A stretch of DNA of 64,000 bases from Taxillus chinensis. Taxonomy: Eukaryota; Streptophyta; Magnoliopsida; Santalales; Loranthaceae. Shown here one piece after another: positions 36,913 to 47,332 of this stretch. Numbering within the stretch: the stretch's first letter is position 1; each line of letters starts with the position of its first letter. The notes beneath the pieces were generated by a model. The model was not told where the DNA came from, made no database searches, and worked only from the letters and a program-made list of their open reading frames with translations. A program made the translations under genes and the position numbers. The stretch spans positions 11,347,498 to 11,411,497 of the forward strand of contig CM042092.1 of the NCBI GenBank assembly GCA_023512835.1, read 5' to 3'.

Positions 36913-39013
36913 AAAGTTTTTACAACATAATATTTATAATGTTTTTTAAAAAAAGGCCCTAAAACTAATAAAAACCACAGGTAAAAAACTAAATGATATA
37001 AATAATAAATTATATAATATATGTGAAGCTTTCGCAACATATATTAAAGATATGCTGTAAATTAGGAGACATACAACATTGTTGGTAGGATGTACAAATG
37101 AATATTTTATTTATGTGCACAAAAAGAAATAAACCACGCAAAAATTTGTCATTCTTGTAGTGTATGCCTGAAGATAAGATTTTGAGGTTAGGGCAGAGCT
37201 AAACCAGAAGGTGACAAGTAGGGCAGGCAGCTTGGGCTTTCAAAGTTTGGCCCAAAAATAGGGTTCCTATTTCACTGCATTGATCGCACAGTAGAAAATG
37301 CATATTCACTTTTAAAAATTTTATTTTACTAATAAAGATAATAATTTCTATATGTAAAATTTTCTATTATTTATTTTTTTATAATTTATAATTTTGATAA
37401 TAATATATATTTTTAAATTTTATATTATTTTTATAATTCTATTAAGTAATAATAATAATAATTTAAAATATAAATATAAATAATTTTATTATTTTAAAAT
37501 ATCTAAAAAAATGAAATCTATTTCAATTAAAATTTTGCTTCTCTCTAAATTTCAGGGTTAGCCCTAGCGGCGGGGTGGTGTTGTGGGAGACGGGACTACG
37601 CCATACGAACTAGCTAGAGAAATCGCCACAACTCTAGGGATGGAAAGAAGACGACAGTGAGGCAGGGTTCGATTACAGACAAGGAAGCCAACCGTCTCAT
37701 GGAATGAATGTTAGCTAGGGACATATATGAAGGCTGCTATCGTCTATTTTGTCCCTGCACGCCGGCCAGCATGCTAACTTGAGGAGTTTGAAGATCTTGG
37801 GTGTTTCGGACATGAAATGATAAGAGCATCACATTAATCTTTCTCTAATCATAGGTTTATCACTATTCCGCAGAACTGGCCAGGTGATGTTCAATTAATC
37901 GAGGCCGTCGGCAGGGTCATTTTGACATTACGGGATGCCAAAGAATTGTCGTTAGTGGATTCCCTTGTTTATTAAGACTCCGTGTTACTGGTTTTGAAAT
38001 CCATTTTGGACGACTCTTGGTTTCTAGTGACTAATGTTTGGGTGTAATGATGGGTTTTGCAGACTAATGTAAGTGTAAACTCATGCCTTGGATTGTTGCG
38101 GCATATCTCATACTGTTCGGTTTGAGGCGCTAAAAATTACTGTCATATTAATTTTATTTGTTTTTTAATATATAATTAATTAATTAAGGATGTCACTCTC
38201 ACTACTGTGATGCCTTTGTTTCCTATTACTACGTAGATCAATTTAAAATTTAGGGTTATCAAACCGGAGATTGATCGTTTGAAAGTTTTAACCATCCAAT
38301 AATAGAAAGGTTGTTGATTAAACGGGGTAAACTAAATCGTGTTTTGCCCACTTTATGATGGATGGGTCTGGGAGGTTAACGTATGATATGCTTAATAGTT
38401 TTAATTAATAACCACCCATAAAATGTCTCCTAACTATAACATTTCAGGAATGTACTTATTAATTAATTTTTGATTAAGAGAATAGTGGAAGCAGAACAAC
38501 TCTTTAATTATAAACTAAAGTGGTGCTTCTTCATACTTAATTAGTGCTCGATAGTAAATGCTAAAAGATAAATGCTAAATGATTTGGGTTGCTTGGCTAT
38601 TATGTATCTTTCAAAAATATTTTGTGCAAATATCTTGCGATATTGTCGGAAAATCATGATTGATTAGCTGATCGCGATTTTTTTTATATCTTTTTTCATT
38701 CGATGATTTGATATGTTATCACATCATCATGGTTATTCACTGGCTATGCAACTTCAGTTGTAAATAACATTACTCCTATTTTTTATACTTGGATTTCAAT
38801 TTTATTTTTATAAAATTTTATTTTTAATATACTTTTACAAATATAATAATATATATGATAAAATTATATTTAAAAGGTATAATTAATTAAATGAGAGTGT
38901 TAAATGAATTAGCAATAAAAGATGTTGAGCCAAAACCCAGTTAGGATAGGCCTCGAGATTTAATATAACAAAAATATTTGTAGGCGGTTGAGAATGGATT
39001 TATAGGAAGGTCA

Positions 39014-39017
<4 letters not shown>

Positions 39018-39066
<49 letters not shown>
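39018..39066. repeat. (TA)n microsatellite
   Basis: About 22-24 TA units preceded by a short GTGTGTGT run. Other short TA runs in the window are at 10557-10581, 40838-40853, 41829-41851 and 46541-46562. Confidence 0.9.
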
Positions 39067-39068
<2 letters not shown>

Positions 39069-40510
39069 CAATATAGCAATAATTAGAATTAATTAGTAAT
39101 ATGTTATTTACTGTCCTAAGTATTTGTAATGAACACGCTACTAACTATAATAATGATAGATGAATTATATGATTTTAAAAAATTATTTGATTTAATTATA
39201 AGCGGATTTAGTGAGTTTTCTATGTTTTCATGTCATTACGTATAATTTAGATTGTGTTAGTCACAGTTTGGAATAACGGTTTCTAGTTGTGAATTACACT
39301 CATTTTAACAATTTGTATCTCCCTCCCTTCCTATCTGAACTTCCTAGATCCGGTCATATATAGGCAGCTAATTGGCTGGATATGGGACCTTATCTCACTT
39401 TGCTTTTATGAATTTGCAATTGAGAGTATGGAGGCAGTTGACCAATTGGATGAGAGCCTTATTTTGGGTGAAAATTTGGGAGCCCAAAATACAAACTTCA
39501 CTTGCCTAACTTTAGGGCCGGCCCTAAACCCATATTTAATTGAATCATACACATCTAGCATTTAGACCCATTCAAATACAATTAAATACCACCTTAGTGT
39601 CAACCTAATCTTTTTCTTAACATTATATCTTAATTCATCCTTAGTTAAATTTAAGATTCTTTAATATGTGAGCCATTTGAAGGAAAAAAAAACTTCAACA
39701 ACAACAATTCTTTTTCTTTGGAAGAGCAACTTTATCCTAAGAAAAGAAAAATAGAAACAATCACGATAAGTAGAGATTGTTATCCTTCGAGGTTTTGTGA
39801 TAGTGGTGAAAATTTATTTTACTATTTTTAAAAGCTTAATTTTGCTATTTGTGTCAAAGTGAAAATTTATTTACAAGTAACCTAAATTTTCTTATTTTCT
39901 TTTTTTTTTAAAATTAGTTGTAATATCATATTTAAAGAGCTTTTGGGTTATCATTTTTTCTATCTTGGAATTTTTATATAACTCTTGATATTCTTTTTCT
40001 ACTTTTATTTCTTTTGACATATGTTTTTACTTGATTTTACTATTTTCTTTCATCTAATTTATAACAAAATTCAAGTCATAAGTTCGCTTGGACCAAGACA
40101 CTAGTATAATATAAAACCAACAATGGAAGTACAAGCTCTTCACTAGAGATAAAATCTAAACATGAGATAGGGTACATGGTTAATGCTTTGTATGTGAATG
40201 CAGGAGGATGTGGTTTTAGGATAATTTTCATTCATTGTGAGAATGTAATAACCATTAAATGATCAATTGTATGCTTTTGAGCTTCCTTAAATAAGGATGC
40301 GGGCATTAAAGATAATTTCTTAATATCCTTAATCAGAACGGCTATTATTGCATTCAAATCTTATAATCATGAAATAGTTATATGTATTTTTTCCTTAATA
40401 ATGTGTGATTATTTATATATACTGATATATAGTTTTCTTCGAGTGAATCATTAAAAGTCGTGATATATGGTTGACTATGCCCATGCTGGCTATCCCTTGA
40501 TGCATCGATT

Positions 40511-40645
40511 CATGACACGGAAGGCACATTAGACCTTGTCGCCGCCGATATTCACATGGTCGACATGAACGGATTCAAATGGAAGAAGTATTACTTGAAG
40601 AGTTTTCGAAACATGCCGTCATCAGCGAGTGATCTCCATCGTTAG
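40511..40645 (+). pseudogene. Possible WRKY-domain fragment
   Basis: The frame 40511-40645 encodes IHMVDMNGFKWKKYYLKS, FRNMPSS and then stops at TAG 40643-40645. It lines up with the start of a WRKY domain of the DGFKWRKYGKKSVKNSP type, with changes D to N, R to K and GK to YL, and loses similarity before the zinc-binding Cys residues. No other WRKY exon was found nearby, so at best it is a decayed exon. The match is short (about 16 columns) and could be chance. Confidence 0.3.
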
Positions 40646-42087
40646 CAATTCGCCTTCAATTGTGGGTTTCGTAGGCAATATATGCATACATATAGTTTGC
40701 CCAATTTAGTTAATAAAAAGAGGTTTTGACTAACAAATTCTTTTATATTAAACGACAATCGACCTTTAAATTGAAACTTGAGTGAGGCAACAAACTTTAT
40801 TTTCTTACTTTACTCATCAATCTAAAAATTTTAATATATATATATATATATATTATTGCATATATAAAATTGCTCCTGTTGTGTTTTTTTTTTTTTAAAT
40901 CTACAATAAAACGGTTTAGGGGTTCTCATTATGACGCTTTGAGTGCAAAATTATTTTTCTGGCATTTTATTAAAAACTGAATTGTTTTGCTAATTCCAAA
41001 AACCGAGACCACTATGAAGCATACAATTCTACCCCCATTCATCCCCTTCCCTTCTTCCCAAAAAATGTACCACCGGTTCCTCCGCGGGGACCAAATCAGA
41101 GTCCAACCCAATGACTCATTGCTATCCTTATGTAACTCCTAGCCATTGAAAAAGGTGGCTAGAAGAAGGCGATCTAACGACTTGTTGTCCCTGCGTGACT
41201 TCAAACCACAGAAGGAGTGTAGAAGAAGGCAACTCAATGCTTCTCAACAACTGGCCAGTGTTAGAGGAAGATATCTAAAAGAAATTCCTTGAGCATTGAC
41301 GAGGATCCAAAAAGTTCAATTATAGGGGATGAAGGGGCGTTATACACATTATGTAACCTACATTTGTTATCTAAAACTACGATTAGCATAATCTAAGTTA
41401 GGGGTGAAACTCTAAACCGCTAAAACCGATCTAAACTGATCCCCTAAAACCATAAATTTAATTTATCAAACCGTCAAAATCAAACAAAATCTGTTCGATT
41501 AGGTTTGAAACCGAATAATATTATTAGTTTGATTTATTTTGAAATTTCAAAACTGCAGTTTAAATCAAACTGAATTGAATAATATTGTCATTTTTTTTTA
41601 ATTTTTTTTTATGTTTTTATATTTATTTATTTAAGATGGTTTATTAATACATGATGTATTATGTTTGTGAATTATATTATTTAATTTTAAGACTTTTCAA
41701 ATTATAAATTTGATATATATCAGTATTGATGTGTACGTAGATTTTTTTTTATATATTATTTTAATTTTTAAAAAATCAAAAATTAATAAACTAAATCGAT
41801 TCATATTGATAATCTTTTTAATCATCGTTCATATATATATATATATATATAATTATTATATATAATTATATATATAGCTATAATTAAAATTTATATTTAT
41901 ATATACACCCACATATAAAATAAGTATATGTTATTCTAGAGTTTATACAAACTAGTTGTGCGCATGACATGAGTTAACTGCCCTCTTTGTTCACATGTAT
42001 TTAAGCACTTTTTAATGTGATATGCAAGTAGTGATGTGGAAGAATGGTCTCTTCCGAGAAAAATGAATTTCAAACCTATGTGTTTGG
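40646..42087. other. Intergenic DNA upstream of the eIF2 gamma pseudogene
   Basis: AT-rich. It includes two similar stretches with AGAAGAAGGC (about 41161 and 41221), a block of AAACCG-type words at 41409-41560 that is typical of plant repetitive DNA, and (AT)n at 41829-41851. No gene was seen. Confidence 0.5.
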
Positions 42088-45000
42088 ATATACAAGTGTG
42101 AAGATGAACGTTGCCCTCGACCTATGTGTTACAAGTACGTTATTAATTCTAAAAAAAAAGTTAAATGAACTATCGTTCCATTTTCAGCTTTCAATAGACC
42201 ATAGTCGTGTTGGGAATGTTTTTGCAGGGCTTATGGGAGTGGGAAAGTCCTTTGTGTGATGTGCCTGGGTTTGAAAATTGCAGAATGAAATTGTTGAGAC
42301 ATGTATCTTTTGTAGATTGCCCAGTAAGAACCATGGCTTCACTGTGAGACGCCATTTTTGTTTTCAAATTTTATAGTTTACATAAGATTTACACATGATA
42401 TGATGATTGCATATTATCTTGTGGTTGAAATTAGTCATGTATAAAGTATAGTTGCGCTCTCATATGTATTGCAGTATCCTCCACATATTTTTCTAATGAA
42501 TGCTGCCTATTCACTCTTCATCAGGAACTTTTTTTCCTGGATAATGAAAGAAAAAAATTATTAAAAAAAAAGAAGACACCAATTGGTGTCAAAGCCATGC
42601 AAAAAAATCAAAACTTAGGGGAGTGGAATCTCATCAACAAAAAGCTACATCTAATACCAAAGACTAAAGCCCTCGCATTTTCTGTAGCCTGCTTTAAATC
42701 CCTAACAAATCTGGCGATTTTGCTCCCTCCAGGTGACCAAAAAAACCAACATTGGAATTGTAGTAGTGAGATCTTCGGTGCCTCCTTTTACTCCCTTCCA
42801 AGCTTCCAGCTTAAAGCCAACTCTCTCCCTTTGCACCCGAGTAATTCCCAGCCACGGATACAGCTTCGTAGGTGGATCATCTGGCTGCAGTATTAGAGAA
42901 GATATATAGTCTACGTGTTCATCCATTTGCTCGCATAAAGGGCATCTACTAACCACTGGAACACCCTTCCTAGGAAGCTGATCAAAAGTAAGAATCCTAC
43001 CCCAGGCCGCCTCACATACACAAAGCTCCAAAGGTGGATTGTCCAGCTACAATGTAGGAGAATATGGTGCACATGTTCAATCATTTGCTTGCACAAAGAA
43101 CATACCACTGCTCCTCTGATGCTGGTCAAGAGTAAGAATCCTGCCTTAGGCTGCCTTCTAATTAAAGAAAGCCAGCCTAGTAGGTATTTTGGTGTTCAAG
43201 ATGATATTCCACCACTGTTAGCCAATGTTGGCCCAAACCTATCAGTCGGTATTGGCCATAAAAAACCTGCACACCATGAAAGCCTCATTGTTGCTGCCCC
43301 GCCAATGTACTCTATCAAGCTGCCCCCGTCCAGCTTAACCCTACATGAAACCTCTAAGAGCATAAGGAATTCCTCAACTTCATCAGGAGCAGTTTTGTCC
43401 TTTTGTTTGAGCTCTGTCTTGAACTTAGCATAGAGTTGCAAACGGTGGTATTTACTTTTCATGTCGGTTGATTACAAATATTATTTAATTGAGTGGGATC
43501 GATCTATTCTTATAGCATTCATTAAATTTTATAGAGTTGGTATTTACTTTTCTTACATTAAATTTTAAATTTTATGTAAATTGTTTCTTTTTTCCTTCAC
43601 CAAATTTTAAACTTGTTTTCTATTTTTGTAAGAAGCTCCAATTTGGAATTTTCTGAGAAAGCACATATTGTTGATGTAGCACATCTTCCCCTAATAGGTC
43701 TTTATATTCAGAAGCAAATTCCCTTCTAGACATTGGTGAGATGTTCCAGGTTTTGAACTTTTTACTTTTTTATCCTATATATACTTTTGTATTATGGTTT
43801 ATGTAACGTGTGTTGAGCTTCATTTTTCTGTAGGGGCATGATATTCTCATGGCTACTATGCTTAATGGAGCTGCAATCATGGGCGGAGCATTACTTCTGA
43901 TAGCTGCAAATGAGAGCTGTCCGCAGCCTCAAATATCCGAGCACCTGGCTGCTGTTGAAATAATGCGCCTCCAGCATATAATTATTCTTCAAAACAAATA
44001 GGCTAGTTTACTCATTCAGGAAAATGTTGCCATTAATCAACACGAAGCAGTTCAAAAATTTATCGAAGTTAGCTAGTTTACTTGGTTTGGTTCTACCCCC
44101 GAATATATCTCATGGCTTATCATTTTATGCTGCTAGTTTATACGCCTGAACGATTCCTTGTCAGAAAACTGTTGCTGATGGTGCACCAGTGGTACCAACT
44201 CAAGTACAACATTGATGTTGTCTGTGTGAGTACATTGTGAAAAAGATTCCAATTCCAGAGAGGAACTTTGTTTCACCACCAAATATGATTGTTATCTGGT
44301 CTTTTGATGTCAATAAATAACCTGGATTTGAGTTTGATGAGATTAAGGGTGGTGTTGCTGGTGGAAGCATTCTCAAGGTATGTTTCTTTATCATCCGGAA
44401 GATGTATGAAGCACCAGTGTCTTAGTTTTCGTCCTTGGCATAAAATGTCTGCTTGAATATTTAGTTTTTTGTAACTTAATATTTTGGTCTCCTGGCTTAA
44501 TATTTTAGTATTTTCCAACTTGAGGTTATTACTTCTTCATACTTTGTTAATACAATGTTTTTTTTAAAAGATGTTTATATGGTGTAGTGGCTATTTTAAA
44601 ATGTTTCTCATGGGCCCTACTCCAAGCAGTAGACTAGTTTATTCTTCTAAGGTTAAAGTCTACTGTAAAGGCACCTTTTTCTGGCTCGCCATCTTTCTTT
44701 CTCCTCTTATTCTTTTCTGAACTTTCTCGAGCCCCTTGTAAATTAATGAAAGTTACAGCTAGTAGTAGATTTTTATAATCTTGAATTATCCATGCATGAA
44801 TTTTAAAAAAAACTGCTCTTTTCATATTCCATTCACGTATTTTGTGCGCAGGGAGTTTTGAGGGTAGACCAACTCATTGAGGTTCGTCCGGGTATCGCAG
44901 TGAAGGATGAAAATGGGAACATAAAATGCACGCCCATCTATTCCAGAATAGTTTCATTATGTGCTGAGCAAAATGAGCTGCAATTTGCAGTGCCTGGAGG

Positions 45001-45590
45001 TCTCATAGGCGTTGGCACAAACATGGACCCCACATTGACCCGCGCTGATAAGTTGGTTGGCGGCCAGGTTTCCTGAAGTTTTTGTTGAGCTCGAGGTAGG
45101 CATCTTGGAACTTCAAATTACTTTGACCTCTATATGTTTGAGCTGATAACTGTTTTACAACTTGTTGGGCCACTCGGCAGCATACTGTAGTGTTGTATGT
45201 TAAAACATTTTTGTTGATGCCTCTGACTCAGTAGTCTTTATACGGGATTGGGTTGTGGGCTAGCTAGCTGGAATTTGATATAAAAATACACAGCACATCA
45301 GTTTCTGCCTCCCGGGGATAACATTTGAGAAATTAGATTGCTCTGCAAGACATATCTTTCCATTTAATGTTTGATGATTAAAACCTTTGTTTATTTTTCA
45401 GGCTATATATCTATATCGATCTGATAAATGGAAGAAGCATTCGTCTTTGGTTTTCTTAGGTATACTTTGTGGTTCTGAACCACTGCATGTGGTGTGTCTG
45501 TAATTTTGCAGGTCAACTTCTTTTTTGCTGCGTCGGCTTCTAGCAGGTGTGAGGACAAAGGCACTCAGCCGTCGAGTTGAGATTTGAGAA
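42088..45590 (+). pseudogene. Unprocessed pseudogene of eIF2 gamma (translation initiation factor 2 subunit)
   Basis: Six exon remnants are readable: 42088-42134 (YKCEDERCPRPMCYK), 42228-42323 (AYGSGK, then CDVPGFENCRMKLLRHVSF), 43834-44067 ([14 protein letters not shown]...), 44165-44377, 44852-45095 ([28 protein letters not shown]) and 45512 to about 45580. These are parts of the GTPase domain and domain 2 of eIF2 gamma, which carries initiator Met-tRNA to the ribosome. Splice borders are kept, so it came from genomic DNA, not from a retrocopied mRNA. It is dead: stops at 43999-44001 and 44318-44320, deletions after AYGSGK and after GAPVV, a deletion with frameshift near 45060-45075, and a T insertion near 45524. 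The N-terminal G1 region and the C-terminal third are missing. The intron 42324-43833 contains an antisense LINE-like remnant. Confidence 0.88.
42600..43462 (-). mobile_element. LINE-type retrotransposon remnant (zf-RVT domain), inside the pseudogene intron
   Basis: Minus-strand frames contain AAWGRILTFDQLPRKGV, SRCPLCEQMDEHVDYI and LVTWREQNR, the pattern of the zinc-binding domain that follows reverse transcriptase in plant LINE-type elements (W..ILT.D.L..RG......C.LC...E...H..LHC). A second, similar zinc-binding unit (CSLCKQMIEHVHHILLHC) lies about 140 bp away, in another frame. Only this 3' domain is visible. Several frameshifts and stops show that it is inactive. Upstream limits are uncertain. 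Confidence 0.7.
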
Positions 45591-46332
45591 GCAATGGCGT
45601 CTCCTAGGTTGGGGCCAATAAATTCAAGCAGGAATGACCCTTGATGAAGTCCCAGGACTGACCCCATTTCATTTGAGCCAAAATTATAGTGTTTTTTGCT
45701 ATATATATATATATATATAATTAATGTGTAACAAAACATGCATGTCGAGACCTCATGACACTGCTGTCGCCCGCAGCTCTTCGACCGTGATGACTTGTCT
45801 TGTCATCCTAGAAATTGTAAAATATGGGAAACACGCCGCCCATTTAATCTGCATACTAAATTTGTGGCCAACTAACCGTTCCCCGTTGCCATGACTCGGT
45901 TAGTTCCCAACTCCCGTAGCGTACCAACCCACACGTGCCCGTTGTTTCCCTCATCCCTTTAATCTGCATACAGGCGGTAGCTGCTATATGCCTATATACA
46001 TACACACACATATATATATATGCGGTAAGTCGCTACAACCTGCTACTTCCTACCATTTTTATATATATCTCTCAAAGTTAATTTTTTAATTTATAGGAAC
46101 TTTCCTAAGTATTCAATAAGTCATCATTGATTTTTGAACTTTTTTAAATAAAAAAAAACTAGCCGTTAGTAGTTTCTTCATATAGGCTAGCTAGCTGATC
46201 GCCCTTCTTTACATACAAATACCCAGTGATCTTCTCGATCGCAATGGAGAATCCACAAAAGATTTGTTGCAAAATTTTGAAAAATATATTTCCTCCTGCA
46301 GCCCAGAAAATATTGGGTGGATATATATATTC
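45591..46332. other. Upstream region of the LBD gene
   Basis: It lies between the truncated end of the eIF2 gamma pseudogene and the LBD start. It contains a TA run (45703-45718), a G-box, and an upstream ORF described separately. Base composition becomes AT-rich near 45980-46170. Confidence 0.5.
45932..45937 (+). promoter_or_regulatory. G-box (CACGTG) about 400 bp upstream of the LBD start
   Basis: The palindrome CACGTG is the core site of plant bZIP and bHLH factors. It stands in a locally GC-richer stretch 396 bp before the LBD start codon. Function is inferred from the motif only. Confidence 0.35.
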
Positions 46333-46345
46333 ATGGATTTGGTAG
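46244..46345 (+). other. Upstream ORF overlapping the LBD start codon
   Basis: ATG at 46244 opens a 33-codon frame (MENPQKICCKIL...) that ends at TAG 46343-46345, 13 bases past the LBD ATG at 46333. If the transcript starts before 46244, this would hinder translation of the main frame. The transcript start is unknown. Confidence 0.4.
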
Positions 46346-47332
46346 GATCCCAAACTAAGAATCGCGATCGGTGTGCGGCTTGCAGGCACATGAGAGTGGA
46401 GTGCAAGTCAGATTGCATATTCTCTCCATATTTCCCTCCCAACGACCCCGAAAGATTTACCAATGTTCACAGAATCTATGGTGCCAGCAACGTTAAAAGC
46501 TTTTTACAGGTTACTAGCTACCTAGCTACTATATATACAAACATATATATATATATATATATCCACATTTCCTATTACTCATCTCACTATATATACATGC
46601 ATTATACACACACACACACACACACACACGACACACGAGTATGTAACTTTTTTTAATGTTTTCCCCTCAATTAACTAACGAAAGTTCTTATATTATAATT
46701 TAACTGATCGAGAACTATATATTAATTATAACTCTGCTCCTCTTTATTTTTTAAAAAGTAAATTATGTAATCTGCGCAAAAGTCTCATAGGTAGTATTAT
46801 TCTTTTCTTCTTTCCGCAAAAATAATGGGTGATAATAAACTGATGTTATTTTTAATAAATAGTATTTTCATAGATAGTATTTGTATGATTTGAGATCGAA
46901 TAGATAGCAGATATTTGTATAAAACTAAAATGACAAATGAATATTGTAATATGGAAAGAGCAGAAACTGCCGGCACACGTGCGAGCACAAGCAGCGGAGA
47001 CGTTGTGCTATGAAGCAGTGTGTCGAATCCAAGACCCGGTTTATGGCTGCGTGGGAACAGTGTCGCTGCTGCTCCAACAGATACAGAGCGCAGAGGTGGA
47101 GCTGGCGCGAACCCAGGCCCAGTTGGCCCTCCTGAGCTCGTCGGCCCAGCCCGCCCTACCACAAACGGCGTCGTCTTCCCATCCGAGTCATCCCCATCAC
47201 CACCTCCTCCGCAGCGCCGCTGCCAGTGCCAGTGTCCGTGCCGCCACGACCAGCAGCCTTAACGTTGTCGTGTCGGAGCAAAACGACGCCGTCGGCCGTC
47301 CTGCTAGTCGACCTCCAAATTGGTTTACCTAG
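46333..47332 (+). CDS. LOB-domain (LBD/AS2-like) transcription factor, class I, LBD23/24-like
   Basis: Two exons, 46333-46509 and 46964-47332, join in phase 0 to give 181 residues. Exon 1 encodes the zinc-finger-like C block CX2CX6CX3C (Cys14, 17, 24, 28 in CAACRHMRVECKSDC) and the start of the GAS block (FSPYFPPNDPERFTNVHRIY, then GAS). Exon 2 encodes the rest (HVRAQAAETLCYEA, DPVYGCVGTVSLLLQQI) and a Leu-rich coil typical of class I. The exon border at ...FLQ is the standard LBD position. LBD proteins are plant-specific nuclear DNA-binding proteins that act in organ boundary and lateral organ formation. The C-terminal region is Ser/Ala/His-rich. The start at 46333 was chosen because it lies just before the C block; a longer in-frame start at 46264 would add 23 residues of no known similarity. 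The intron (454 bp) contains TA and CA microsatellites. Confidence 0.9.

Larger units (their letters stand above)
35814..40510. other. Upstream region of the ERF gene and AT-rich intergenic DNA
   Basis: Directly upstream of the ERF start is an AAAAC-type low-complexity run (35830-35872), then a moderately GC-rich stretch to about 36060 that may hold the promoter. (AT)n is at 36149-36171. A foldback element is at 36711-36912. The rest is AT-rich with a (TA)n run at 39018-39066. The plus-strand frame at 36362-36580 (72 codons) is unassigned. No gene was recognised. Confidence 0.5.
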
